From contig JBBCIY010000011.1 in the NCBI GenBank assembly GCA_037189645.1, forward strand, positions 62,001-126,000: 64,000 nt of DNA. The letters are read 5' to 3'. Shown here piece by piece: positions 26,083-35,124 of the stretch. Positions within the stretch are counted from its first letter, which is position 1. Every line of letters starts with the position of its first letter. A program made the translations under genes and the position numbers. This DNA is from Taishania sp037189645 (GTDB lineage Bacteria > Bacteroidota > Bacteroidia > Flavobacteriales_D > Crocinitomicaceae). The notes below the pieces were generated by a model. It did no database searches. It was not told the origin of the DNA and worked only from the letters and a program-made list of their open reading frames with translations.

Positions 26083-27294
26083 ATGAAAAATACAGTATCC
26101 GCCACATTAAACACCAATCAGACCGTCTACCCTATTTTATTTGCCATCAGCTTTTCGCACTTGCTGAATGATATGATCCAGTCGGTGATCCCTGCCATTT
26201 ACCCGGTATTGAAAGGCAATTATGCGCTTTCTTTTACACAGATCGGGATTATTACACTGGTATTCCAGCTGACGGCTTCTGTTTTTCAACCCTTTGTGGG
26301 CATGTACACAGACAAACATCCCAACCCGAAATCCCTGGCGATCGGGATGGTATTTTCCTTTGCCGGGTTGCTTTGCATCGCGTTCGCGTCAGATTTTTAT
26401 TTTATCCTGGCTTCCGTAAGCCTGATCGGAATGGGTTCTTCCATCTTTCACCCGGAAGCATCACGCGTAGCTCACCTTGCCTCAGGTGGCAAAAAAGGAC
26501 TGGCACAATCCATCTTCCAGGTCGGGGGGAATGCAGGGAGTGCTGTCGGGCCGTTGCTGGCAGCTCTTATCGTGATTCCTTTCGGGCAATCGCATATTGG
26601 CTGGTTCGGGCTGATCGCCGTGATGGGAATGATCATTCTGACCATTATCGGGAGGTGGTACCAGGAGAATATGATCATCCGGTCCCGGCAGCCGAAGCCG
26701 GCAGTACCTGTCGTTGAAAACAAGCTTCCGAAGCGCACCGTTATCGTTTCCATCGGGATCCTGCTCACCCTGATCTTTTCCAAGTACTTTTACATGGCTT
26801 CAATGACCAGCTATTTTACGTTCTACCTGATGGAAAAATTCCACATAAGCGTCCAGCAATCGCAGATTTACCTGTTTATATTCCTGGCTGCCATTGCCTG
26901 CGGTACAATTTTAGGCGGTCCGTTGGGTGACCGTTACGGCAGAAAGCTGATCATCTGGATCTCCATACTCGGGGCAGCGCCATTTACCTTATTATTGCCG
27001 CATGCCGATCTGTTCTCCACCATTGTTCTAGCGATCATCATCGGGGTGATCATCTCTTCCGCTTTCTCTGCTATCCTGGTATACGCTACTGAGCTGATTC
27101 CCGGGAAAGTAGGGACAATAGCCGGGCTGTTCTTCGGCTTTGCATTCGGAATGGCAGGAATCGGTTCGGCCATACTGGGCTGGCTGGCTGATACAACAAG
27201 TATCGAATATGTCTATTCCATCTGCGCTTATCTGCCATTGATCGGGATCATTACCGCATTTCTGCCGAATATCGAAGGGAAGAAGAAAAAGTAA
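26083..27294 (+). CDS. MFS transporter, fosmidomycin-resistance (Fsr)-like
   Basis: A 403-residue major facilitator with twelve hydrophobic segments. SFSHLLNDMIQSVIPAIYP (about residues 24-42) and GSSIFHPEASRVAHLASGG (about 122-140) are characteristic of the Fsr subfamily of drug exporters; GDRYGRK near 285 is the MFS loop motif. Substrate is probably a small hydrophilic toxic compound. A siderophore-interacting reductase gene lies downstream on the same strand with about 160 bases between, containing repeated TTGTAA half-sites. Confidence 0.85.
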   Translation: MKNTVSATLNTNQTVYPILFAISFSHLLNDMIQSVIPAIYPVLKGNYALSFTQIGIITLVFQLTASVFQPFVGMYTDKHPNPKSLAIGMVFSFAGLLCIAFASDFYFILASVSLIGMGSSIFHPEASRVAHLASGGKKGLAQSIFQVGGNAGSAVGPLLAALIVIPFGQSHIGWFGLIAVMGMIILTIIGRWYQENMIIRSRQPKPAVPVVENKLPKRTVIVSIGILLTLIFSKYFYMASMTSYFTFYLMEKFHISVQQSQIYLFIFLAAIACGTILGGPLGDRYGRKLIIWISILGAAPFTLLLPHADLFSTIVLAIIIGVIISSAFSAILVYATELIPGKVGTIAGLFFGFAFGMAGIGSAILGWLADTTSIEYVYSICAYLPLIGIITAFLPNIEGKKKK

Positions 27295-27328
27295 ACAATA
27301 CCGTTCTTCTGACGGGAACCAGCTGCTT

Positions 27329-27359
27329 TTACAATCGTTGTAACCATTGACTTTACAAC
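27329..27359. promoter_or_regulatory. Cluster of TTGTAA/TTACAA half-sites
   Basis: TTACAA-TCG-TTGTAA (27329-27343) is a perfect palindrome, and a further TTACAAC follows at 27353-27359, pairing with GTTGTAA at 27337-27343. Located 97-127 bases upstream of the siderophore-interacting protein start. A regulator binding site is plausible. Confidence 0.4.
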
Positions 27360-27455
27360 TTTAAATACGTGTTATAATCCCGTTTGGATAACCGGCAGTC
27401 AAAACAGATTCTTACATTTACTGACAAGGGGTCTATCCCGGTACAATTAAATACA

Positions 27456-28283
27456 ATGGCTATGTCAACAAAGAAACCAGCGACGATCAGGGCGGAATTT
27501 ACCGTTACGCGAAAAATATACATTACACCGCATTACATACGCATTTTCCTGACAACAGAAGATCTCTCACCTTATCTTAACACAACAGTCGGTGTGAACA
27601 ATAAGATCCTGGTCCCTCCCCCCGGAGCCACAACCATCCATTTCCCGGAATTTGATTATGAAACCATGCAGTGGAACCAACCCCCGGAGGAGGTCCGTCC
27701 TTCGATCAGGACCTACACACACAGAGGAATTGACACGGACACAAACGAATTGTGGATCGACTTTGTAGCGCATGGAGATGAAGGACCAGCATCAGCATGG
27801 GCGATTCAGGCTAAAACAGGTGATGTGCTGGGAATTATGATGAAAGCAGGAAAAAGCGAGCTGTATCCGGTAACTGAAAATTATGTCCTGGCAGGAGATG
27901 CTACGGCGATCCCGGTGCTGAGCGCCATCCTGGAAGATCTGCCCGCAACAGCAAAAGCAATCTGTATCCTGGAAGTACATGGAAAAGAAGATCAACAGAT
28001 CATTGAAACCAGGGCGGATGTCCGGTTCACCTGGCTGCACAATGAGCATCCACAGAAAGGGAGCCGGCTGGCAGACGTACTGAAAGAACAATTTTTACCT
28101 GAAACGTCCCGTTTTGCGTATGTGGCGGCTGAATTCCCTACGGTAAAGGCCATCAGGACATACCTGCGCAAAGAGCGAAACTGGACAAAGGAGGAGCTGT
28201 ATGCTTATTCGTACTGGAAGTCTGGAGTTGCAGAAGATCAGTCAACAGCTGACAGGCAGCAGGAAAAGGCTTCAATTGAATAA
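27456..28283 (+). CDS. Siderophore-interacting protein (FAD-dependent ferric reductase)
   Basis: A 275-residue protein of the SIP/ViuB family, which reduces ferric siderophores in the cytosol to release iron. Start is set at the ATG of MAMSTKKPAT; the longer frame begins with TTG and adds 24 unlike residues. Seen: FAD-binding segment SIRTYTHRG with Tyr-Thr (about residue 87-95), GDEGPASAWA (about 114-123), and the C-terminal NAD-binding AYVAAEFPTVKAIRTYL. Membership of an iron uptake system is inferred from the family; no siderophore receptor lies nearby. Confidence 0.82.
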   Translation: MAMSTKKPATIRAEFTVTRKIYITPHYIRIFLTTEDLSPYLNTTVGVNNKILVPPPGATTIHFPEFDYETMQWNQPPEEVRPSIRTYTHRGIDTDTNELWIDFVAHGDEGPASAWAIQAKTGDVLGIMMKAGKSELYPVTENYVLAGDATAIPVLSAILEDLPATAKAICILEVHGKEDQQIIETRADVRFTWLHNEHPQKGSRLADVLKEQFLPETSRFAYVAAEFPTVKAIRTYLRKERNWTKEELYAYSYWKSGVAEDQSTADRQQEKASIE

Positions 28284-28300
28284 TACAAAATCCATAAAAA

Positions 28301-28328
28301 AGCCCCCTGTTATTTTCAACAGGGGGCT
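28301..28328. terminator. Bidirectional terminator
   Basis: Perfect 11-bp stem AGCCCCCTGTT/AACAGGGGGCT with 6-nt loop, flanked by A-rich sequence on the left (T run for minus-strand readers) and T-rich sequence on the right. It separates convergent genes. Confidence 0.92.
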
Positions 28329-28351
28329 TCTTATTTATTCTGAAACGATGA

Positions 28352-31300
28352 CTATTGTTTCACAAATCTTGTTCCTGCAGCATTTCCATTACTGTCCAGG
28401 CGTGCAATGTACACTCCTGCCGTCAGGTTACCCACATTGATCGTTTCTACACCGGAGATCGTTGTTGTATAAACAACATTCCCCAACAGATCAAGGATGG
28501 TCAGCTCAGCAGTTGTATTGTTCCCGTTCAGCTCAATCGTAAGCTGGTCTGTAGCCGGGTTAGGATACAATGTTGCTGATGAAGCCTGCAGGTCATCCAA
28601 TCCTACAACATCATATTCCAGGATGATTTTTCCCAACTCGTCGTTGTCAAGTGAATCAATGTTCTTCAACTCAACATCCACTACAGATGGAAGGTTATAC
28701 GTATTGTTCACATACAATGCTTCGATGTTCTGAGAGAATGGCTTCATTGTGGTCACATTGTAAGGAGCCCACAACGGAACAGATGAGCTCGGCCCTGCCT
28801 TGTCATCCAGCACAATGTAATTACCCAGGTTTGCATCAAATGTATTTTTTTCAGAAGCAGTTGCTCCACCAATTGTAACAGCAGCGAATGCAGGAGTAGT
28901 TACTCCGTAATGATCAGCAAAAACGATCGCGGTACCTCCGTCCGCTGCACCGGCTTCAAATTCGTTACCGGTCAGCACGATCTCATTTCCGTACGTATCT
29001 CCCTGCGTACCACTTGTCATCAGCTTCGTGTTCGCCATTACCGAAATAAATTCATCTGCGGTTGAAGCAGGTGTAAATGTATTTCCTGAAACAGTAACGT
29101 TCTTAGACGCGGAGCTCAGCAAACCGATGTTCGTATAGTTTGTGAAATCATTATTGATAATTGCAACACTTGCGTTATCAACTGACCTGATCTCAACCAG
29201 CGCGTACAGGCTGTCGGCAGACATTGGTGTAACAGCATCAATGGTATTGTCCTCCAACTGGATGTCGATCCCTGCCAATGGCGCGTTGATCATTGTGATA
29301 CCGCTTAACTGGTTATTTGTTACAGCCAGGTCCGTATTTGAGCGGATCGCCTGTACCGTATAGTAAGCTTTGATCTCGTTACCGGAAACAGTTCCTCCGG
29401 ATCCGTCAGCGTTTCCTGCTCCCAGGGTGATTCCACGACCGAAAATATTATTTCCTTCCGGAGTAGCCGTACCGATCACGTTATCCTGAATGGAAACAGT
29501 ATAATTTGCCGCACCTGCCGGAGCATTCAAACGAACAGCGAATGCATCCCACACCATTCCGTAAGGGATCACCGGCGACGTAGATACAATCTCATTGTTA
29601 TTCAGATCCAGTCCGTTAAAGTTGCTTGCAGAAGAAACGATACCATACTGACCTGTTGAAGCTGTCAGGCCAAGCTCTAATCTCAATCCTCTCAAGGTAA
29701 CATCCAGCGCATTGATATCAAAAACAGTTGTCTGATCTGTTGTCAGAACCGGTTTGTCATTCACATCGCCTGCTCTTACTGTCAGATCGTCAACGCTGAT
29801 GTTCAGAACACTTGTCTGAGCATACGTTCCCGCAGCCACATCAATTGTATCGGAAGGGACAGAAACAGCAATTGCATGAGCAATCGTAGCACAAGGGTGG
29901 CCCGGTAATGTACAATCATTGGAAACATCCGTACCTGTTGTCGCTACATACCTGTTCTGATCTGCAGATCGGATAACAACCTGTCCTAAAGCAGGGTTAT
30001 CGGAAATATCTGTATTCTTTGTTTCGATATCCGAAAAGTCCACCAGGTTGTAATTGTTGTGGATCGCCAATGCTTCGATATTCTGGGAAACCGGTTTCAT
30101 GGTAGTGGCAGCATACGGAGACCACAGTGGATGAGCAGAGCTGATTCCGGCATTGTCATCCAGCACGATGTATTGCCCAAGGTCAGAGTCGAAAATGTTC
30201 CTGTCGGACGTGTTTTCACCACCAACGATAACTGTTCCGAATGCTGGTGTATTTACTCCGTAGTGGTCCGCGAAAATGATCGCCGCACCCTGCCCGGTAG
30301 CTCCGGCATTGAACGTGTTTCCTAAAACTTCAATCTCATCGGCATACGTATTGTTCTGGGTACCGTTCGTCATAAACTTCGTATTCACCATTAACGACGC
30401 GAAGTTGGAAGCAGAAGACGAAGGATTGAATGTATTGCCGTTTACCAGCACGTTTCTGGATGACTCACTGATCAAACCGATATTGGTGAAGTCATTAACA
30501 GTATTGTTGCTGAAAACAACAGTAGCATCATTTATACTACGCAGCTCTACCACGGCGTACAGGTTATCAGGTGTCATTTGTGTTTCACCGCTGAACGTGT
30601 TATTGTCCACAGTCACATTAACTCCCGTCAACGGATGATTGATCATTGTGATCCCGTTGAATGTATTGTTCGTGATATCCAGGTCCGCTGCTATTCTCGC
30701 CGACTGAACTGTGTAATAAGCAGTGATGTTATTCCCGTCGATCACACCTCCTGGTGCGTCTTTTCCTGCACCTCCGTTCCCGATAAAGATCCCTCTTCCG
30801 AAAATATTGGCAGTGCTGGCAGCAATGATCTCATTGTCGCGGATCTCAACATTCTGGAGGTTATTGTTCTCCGAAGCCAGTGAGATCGCGAACGAAAGCC
30901 AGACCATATTCGTGCTTGGTGTGCCGCTGATCGGGTTCGTCGATTCAAACGTATTATTCAGAATCCGGATGTTGTCAAAATCCTGAGTTGAAACGATCCC
31001 TCTCAATCCCGTAGAAGATGTAAGCCCCATTCTGAAAACCAGGTCACTGATCGTTACATCATCGCTGTTCACATTGATCAGCTCTTCAACGGATGACGTA
31101 ATGATCGGTTTGTCTGAAGGATTAAGGGCTGTTAAAACAACTTGTTCGGAAATGTTCAACGTTGCATCCAAATCATAGGATCCCGGAGCGATCTTGATCG
31201 TATCTCCGGCAGTAATCTGCGTGTATGCGTAACCAATTGTTGCGCATGGATTTCCCGGTGCTTGACAGTCATTCGCCGCATCTGTACCTGCAGCAGATAC

Positions 31301-31375
31301 ATAACGTGTCGTTTGACTAACAGCAGCACCAGAAAGCAGTGTAAGCACAGCTGTAAAAAGTAATTGTGATTTCAT
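28352..31375 (-). CDS. T9SS type A sorting protein with two duplicated beta-helix halves
   Basis: A 1007-residue secreted protein: signal peptide (ends near AAVSQ), two long homologous units (about residues 22-470 and 473-925), and a type A sorting domain (LYPNPATDQLTIEL, then GVYIARL, final FVKQ). Each unit opens with a RYV-x-GTD-x-NDC-x-GxPCATI block, continues with right-handed parallel beta-helix strands rich in Asn and short turns, and closes with a FADHYGV...TPAF...YIVLDD and MKP-SQNIEAL block. Beta-helices of this type often act on or bind polysaccharides, but I see no catalytic motif. Gene end is at a bidirectional terminator. Confidence 0.85.
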   Translation of the reverse strand: MKSQLLFTAVLTLLSGAAVSQTTRYVSAAGTDAANDCQAPGNPCATIGYAYTQITAGDTIKIAPGSYDLDATLNISEQVVLTALNPSDKPIITSSVEELINVNSDDVTISDLVFRMGLTSSTGLRGIVSTQDFDNIRILNNTFESTNPISGTPSTNMVWLSFAISLASENNNLQNVEIRDNEIIAASTANIFGRGIFIGNGGAGKDAPGGVIDGNNITAYYTVQSARIAADLDITNNTFNGITMINHPLTGVNVTVDNNTFSGETQMTPDNLYAVVELRSINDATVVFSNNTVNDFTNIGLISESSRNVLVNGNTFNPSSSASNFASLMVNTKFMTNGTQNNTYADEIEVLGNTFNAGATGQGAAIIFADHYGVNTPAFGTVIVGGENTSDRNIFDSDLGQYIVLDDNAGISSAHPLWSPYAATTMKPVSQNIEALAIHNNYNLVDFSDIETKNTDISDNPALGQVVIRSADQNRYVATTGTDVSNDCTLPGHPCATIAHAIAVSVPSDTIDVAAGTYAQTSVLNISVDDLTVRAGDVNDKPVLTTDQTTVFDINALDVTLRGLRLELGLTASTGQYGIVSSASNFNGLDLNNNEIVSTSPVIPYGMVWDAFAVRLNAPAGAANYTVSIQDNVIGTATPEGNNIFGRGITLGAGNADGSGGTVSGNEIKAYYTVQAIRSNTDLAVTNNQLSGITMINAPLAGIDIQLEDNTIDAVTPMSADSLYALVEIRSVDNASVAIINNDFTNYTNIGLLSSASKNVTVSGNTFTPASTADEFISVMANTKLMTSGTQGDTYGNEIVLTGNEFEAGAADGGTAIVFADHYGVTTPAFAAVTIGGATASEKNTFDANLGNYIVLDDKAGPSSSVPLWAPYNVTTMKPFSQNIEALYVNNTYNLPSVVDVELKNIDSLDNDELGKIILEYDVVGLDDLQASSATLYPNPATDQLTIELNGNNTTAELTILDLLGNVVYTTTISGVETINVGNLTAGVYIARLDSNGNAAGTRFVKQ

Positions 31376-31648
31376 GTTAAAAAATTATTAATTTCCTGTA
31401 AAATTAACTGATTCCATCTGAATTTCAGAAAATAAGGACTACAATAATTGTTAACAACACCAGTCGTAATGCGTCATCAGCATGATTTTTAGCTCATTAC
31501 GCAGGTGATAAAATTCTGCATTTTTTTACGGTTTTAGCTATAATTACCTAATTTTTTACATTTTTCCGGGAAATGCTTCCTGCCCGGACCATGAAAAAAG
31601 AACGATGTGACCGTTGAAGGATTCCAATTCAGGTTCAACCTATTGAGG

Positions 31649-32395
31649 TCATTTCAAAAGCTCTTCCAGGAACAGGAGTGTATGATTCCAGGCTCTCTTT
31701 GCCATCAGCTCATTGTATTCCGGTGATTCCGGGTTGGTAAATGTATGCCCGCAATGTGCGTATGTAATGATCTGCCAGTCTGCTTTTCCTTCATTCATTT
31801 CCAGGACGAAATTGTCGTAATCCGCTTTACTGACCGATTTATCATCTGCCGGATGCTCTACCAGTACTTTTGTTTTGATCTCAGTATGAGGGCGGTCACC
31901 TGCCTTTGCCAGTCCTCCGTGAATACTCACCACTCCCGCAACCGGAAATCCTGCCCGGGCGGTTTCCAATGCTCCTGTTCCGCCAAAGCAATAACCGATC
32001 ACCGCTATTCTTTCAGCGATGGCACCTTGTTTTTTCAATTCTTCCAACGCCAGGGAGATCCGGTGCTGATAGGCTTTGTAATCCGTTTTATACTGTGTGG
32101 CTATCTTTGCTGCAGCAGCATTGTCCGAAGGAACATTCCCTTCTCCGTAAATGTCCGCAATGAACGCTATATATCCTTGTTTCTCCAGCTCCAGAGCAGC
32201 TTGTTCTGCTTCGTTGTCAACTCCTTTCCAGGCAGGAAGGATCAATACGCCCGGTAATTTCTTACCGGCATTGGAGGTAACCAGCCCATTGAGCTTTTGA
32301 GTCCCGTCATTGTAAACAACTTTTTTTAATTCCTGGGCATTGGATTTCATCGTGAAAAAAATTACTGTCAAAGCCATTAAAAACCTCATATTCAT
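31649..32395 (-). CDS. Dienelactone hydrolase family protein (secreted)
   Basis: A 248-residue alpha/beta hydrolase with a signal peptide ending near KSNAQ. The nucleophile elbow is GYCFGG (Cys in place of Ser, about residue 125), as in dienelactone hydrolases, followed by the acid in ADDKSV (about 179) and the His in AHCGHTF (about 212-218). The signal peptide places it in the periplasm, unlike classic cytosolic enzymes. Substrate unknown. M3 is an alternative start. Confidence 0.85.
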   Translation of the reverse strand: MNMRFLMALTVIFFTMKSNAQELKKVVYNDGTQKLNGLVTSNAGKKLPGVLILPAWKGVDNEAEQAALELEKQGYIAFIADIYGEGNVPSDNAAAAKIATQYKTDYKAYQHRISLALEELKKQGAIAERIAVIGYCFGGTGALETARAGFPVAGVVSIHGGLAKAGDRPHTEIKTKVLVEHPADDKSVSKADYDNFVLEMNEGKADWQIITYAHCGHTFTNPESPEYNELMAKRAWNHTLLFLEELLK

Positions 32396-32649
32396 AGCAT
32401 TATTTTAAACTTATACGTATGTGTACCATTACCATCTGAAAATACCACCACAAATTACAAAATATAAATCACAGGCAGCATACATTCCAGGTATTATTTA
32501 CCCATAAAATTAATGACCGCGGCTTTCCATTCCGTTCCGCATCACGAAAACGATCCATGTCCTTCCAGCGAGGCTGCAACAGGCAACCGGAGAAAGAAAA
32601 AGGTTAATTTATACATCATTGTCAAAATTCGTTTTTTAATTGTTTACAG

Positions 32650-32679
32650 TTGTAAATTTCTGTCAGATAATTGTAAATT
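32650..32679 (+). promoter_or_regulatory. Paired TTGTAAATT direct repeats, 21-bp period
   Basis: TTGTAAATT at 32650-32658 and 32671-32679, six bases before the AraC-family start codon; TTTACA-GT-TGTAAA (32643-32656) overlaps the first. The position and two-turn spacing fit an autoregulatory AraC-type operator. Confidence 0.5.
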
Positions 32680-32685
32680 CACAGT

Positions 32686-33522
32686 ATGAAAAAATCACAG
32701 TTCGAACCGTTGGTAATCCATACTTTTGAAACGATGACCTTCCCGCTTCCGAAACACAGTCATACGTATTATGAGCTGATCTACATTTTCAAGGGGTCCG
32801 GAAATCATTTCATCAACAAGATCGTCATCCCTTACAAAACCGGCGACCTGTTCCTGATCTCACCGGATGATGAGCATTATTTCGAGATCAGGAAAATGAC
32901 AAAATTCTGCTTCATCAAGTTCAATGACAGTTTTTTCCAGTCCAACAAACACCTTTCCCCCGATCTGCTTGTCAATACATCTCCCCTGGAGATCATGCGC
33001 AATCCGCTGCTGAAAGAAATGAAGCTGGTCTTCACAGAGCCTTGTAAGTCGATCTTGAGAAAAACCGTTGAGAACATCAATGAGTATGATCGCATGCACG
33101 ATGTGGCAGGTTCTCCCATTGTTTTTTTCCAGGTGCTGTCCCTTTTCGGACTGATCCGCGAGGCATCCGCTAAACTGAATGTAAGGATCGATCATGGAGC
33201 GCCTGCAAAAGAAGACCTGATCTCTTACATCCATCAGCACATCTACGAACCTGATAAAATCAGGATCAGCATCATTGCTAGGCATTTCAATATCTCCGCC
33301 AATTATTTCAGCTATTATTTCAAACGCAATTTCGGAATGCCTTACAGGGACTACCTGAATGATTATAAGGTCAGGCTGATCGAGCGGAGAATAAAATCGG
33401 GGCAGATGACCTTGAAGCAGATCGCTTACGAATTCGGTTTCACCGACGAAAGCCATCTTACCAATTACTTCAAAAAACTGAGGCAGGTCAGCCCTTCCGG
33501 CTTCAAAACACTAAATACATAA
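32686..33522 (+). CDS. AraC family transcriptional regulator
   Basis: A 278-residue regulator: N-terminal cupin-like sensing domain (PKHSHTYYELIYIFKGSGNH, about residues 24-43) and a C-terminal double helix-turn-helix (about 180-278; IARHFNISANYFSYYFKR then QIAYEFGFTDESHLTNYFKKL). Ligand is probably a small sugar or acid. The gene is followed after 7 bases by a hydroxyacid dehydrogenase gene, so one transcript is likely. Direct repeats abutting its start suggest autoregulation. Confidence 0.9.
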   Translation: MKKSQFEPLVIHTFETMTFPLPKHSHTYYELIYIFKGSGNHFINKIVIPYKTGDLFLISPDDEHYFEIRKMTKFCFIKFNDSFFQSNKHLSPDLLVNTSPLEIMRNPLLKEMKLVFTEPCKSILRKTVENINEYDRMHDVAGSPIVFFQVLSLFGLIREASAKLNVRIDHGAPAKEDLISYIHQHIYEPDKIRISIIARHFNISANYFSYYFKRNFGMPYRDYLNDYKVRLIERRIKSGQMTLKQIAYEFGFTDESHLTNYFKKLRQVSPSGFKTLNT

Positions 33523-33529
33523 CCAGGAT

Positions 33530-34501
33530 ATGAAAGTATTTTTAAACAAACGGATTCCTGAGACCGGGATGAACATCCTGGCTGATCACGCCATTGATGT
33601 GATCCTGCCGGAGTCACAGTCGCTCACAAAAGAAGAGTGGATGAACCATTGCCGGCAAGCCGATGCCATTCTCAACGTCGGGAAGAACGATTTTGACAGC
33701 CATTTTTTCGAATCCTGCCCGAACGTAAAAGCGATTTCCCTTTATTCTGTAGGGTACAATCATGTCGATATGGAAGCAGCTACAAAGCGGAATGTCGCTA
33801 TCGGGAACACCCCTGATGTATTGAGCAGAGCCACTTCTGATACTTCCTTCCTGCTGATGCAATCCGTGGCAAGAAGAGCGGTGTTCAATTTTGAATGCGT
33901 GAAAACAGGCAACTGGCCTGAAATCGTTGATCCGATGGCCCATTTAGGGCAGGAATTGTACGGAAAAGTGCTCGGGGTCTACGGACTGGGAAGAATCGGG
34001 CTGGAAATGGCGAAAAAATGCAAAGCCGCTTTCGGAATGGAGATCATTTACCACAACCGAAGCAGGAATGAAGCTGCCGAAAAAGTGCTGAATGCCCGTT
34101 ATGTGAGTTTCGATGAACTGATCAGCGAATCGGATGTCATCAGTCTGCATGCGAATTATACGGACGATCAGAAAGAGGTCTTCAATTCCGTGGTCTTTAA
34201 CCGGATGAAGCCAACCTCCATCTTTATCAACACTGCCCGGGGAGGATTTCACAATGAACCTGATCTGTATGAAGCCCTGATCAACAAAAAAATCTGGGGA
34301 GCTGGGCTGGATGTCACCAACCCGGAGCCAATAGTGCCTTCCTCTCCCCTGCTGGACCTACCAACAGTATGTGTCTTTCCACATATCGGATCGGCAACGG
34401 TCGAAGCACGGAACGGCATGGCACGATCAGCAGCAGAGAACATCGTTGCTTTTGCAAAAGGAGAACAAATGCCTTATGCTGTTAACAGGATCCAATTATA
34501 A
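33530..34501 (+). CDS. D-2-hydroxyacid dehydrogenase (glyoxylate/hydroxypyruvate reductase-like)
   Basis: A 323-residue NAD(P)-dependent oxidoreductase. The Rossmann motif GVYGLGRIGLEMAKK (about residues 149-163) is intact, the substrate-binding Arg is in NTARGGF (about 234-240), the acidic residue in TNPEP (about 261) and the catalytic His in FPHIGSAT (about 284-291). Reduces 2-keto acids such as glyoxylate or hydroxypyruvate. Being co-transcribed with an AraC regulator suggests control by a related metabolite (inference). Confidence 0.88.
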   Translation: MKVFLNKRIPETGMNILADHAIDVILPESQSLTKEEWMNHCRQADAILNVGKNDFDSHFFESCPNVKAISLYSVGYNHVDMEAATKRNVAIGNTPDVLSRATSDTSFLLMQSVARRAVFNFECVKTGNWPEIVDPMAHLGQELYGKVLGVYGLGRIGLEMAKKCKAAFGMEIIYHNRSRNEAAEKVLNARYVSFDELISESDVISLHANYTDDQKEVFNSVVFNRMKPTSIFINTARGGFHNEPDLYEALINKKIWGAGLDVTNPEPIVPSSPLLDLPTVCVFPHIGSATVEARNGMARSAAENIVAFAKGEQMPYAVNRIQL

Positions 34502-34549
34502 GCTGTGGATAAAGTGCCGCTGAATCCTCAAATGGGTTAAAAACTTTTG

Positions 34550-34557
34550 TATATTTG
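34550..34557 (+). promoter_or_regulatory. -7 promoter element giving a very short or absent leader
   Basis: TATATTTG matches TAnnTTTG exactly and ends five bases before the ATG at 34563. If used, transcription would start at or next to the start codon. Confidence 0.4.
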
Positions 34558-34562
34558 GCGGC

Positions 34563-35111
34563 ATGAAAACGATTGAGAACATTAAAATTGATAAAACCTA
34601 TTATCAAAATACTACTGACGAAAACGGAAACGCTGTCAAAATTGAGAAAAAACATAACGTTAAACGTGACCCTGTATTAGTTACACAAGGAGTACGTTTC
34701 GGATATTACCTGATCGACGTGGTCTTCATTTATATTACAGCTTTTGTATTGGGAATTGTATTTGCGCTGTTCGGCCTGGAAAACATCCTCGATGACGATA
34801 TATCGTCCCGCATATTCGGAATGCTGTTGATTGTTGCTTACTATTTTATCCTTGAAGCCAGTATCGGAACTTCCATCGGTAAGCTGATCTGTGGTTATAC
34901 TGTTATTAACCAATATGCAGAAAAGCCAAGTATATCCGCTATTTTAGGGCGCAGCTTCTCGCGAATTGTTCCTTTTGAAGCATTTTCCTGTTTTGCTGAG
35001 AGAGGCTGGCACGATAAATGGTCCAATACATACGTTGTAAAAAATTCAGAAAAGGAAAAGTTGAGAAGACTTTTAGGTAATTTAAGCGAACGACACGACA
35101 TACTGGACTAA
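34563..35111 (+). CDS. RDD family membrane protein
   Basis: A 182-residue membrane protein with an RDD domain: a GVRFGYYLIDVVFIY opening (about residues 40-54, in place of the Arg-Asp-Asp start), two hydrophobic helices (about 50-72 and 84-100), and GTSIGKLICGYTVI (about 102-115) followed by the SAILGRSFSRIVPFEAF segment. Such proteins may be ion or peptide transport accessories; function unknown. Preceded by a -7 box directly against the start codon. Confidence 0.75.
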   Translation: MKTIENIKIDKTYYQNTTDENGNAVKIEKKHNVKRDPVLVTQGVRFGYYLIDVVFIYITAFVLGIVFALFGLENILDDDISSRIFGMLLIVAYYFILEASIGTSIGKLICGYTVINQYAEKPSISAILGRSFSRIVPFEAFSCFAERGWHDKWSNTYVVKNSEKEKLRRLLGNLSERHDILD

Positions 35112-35124
35112 CAAGCCGGGCATT

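Noticed and set aside
34794..34807. Perfect 14-bp palindrome GACGATATATCGTC inside the RDD gene
   Set aside because: It resembles the arms of the dispersed element but encodes ordinary residues (DDDISS) and lacks the TGCG/CGCA centre; treated as coincidence.
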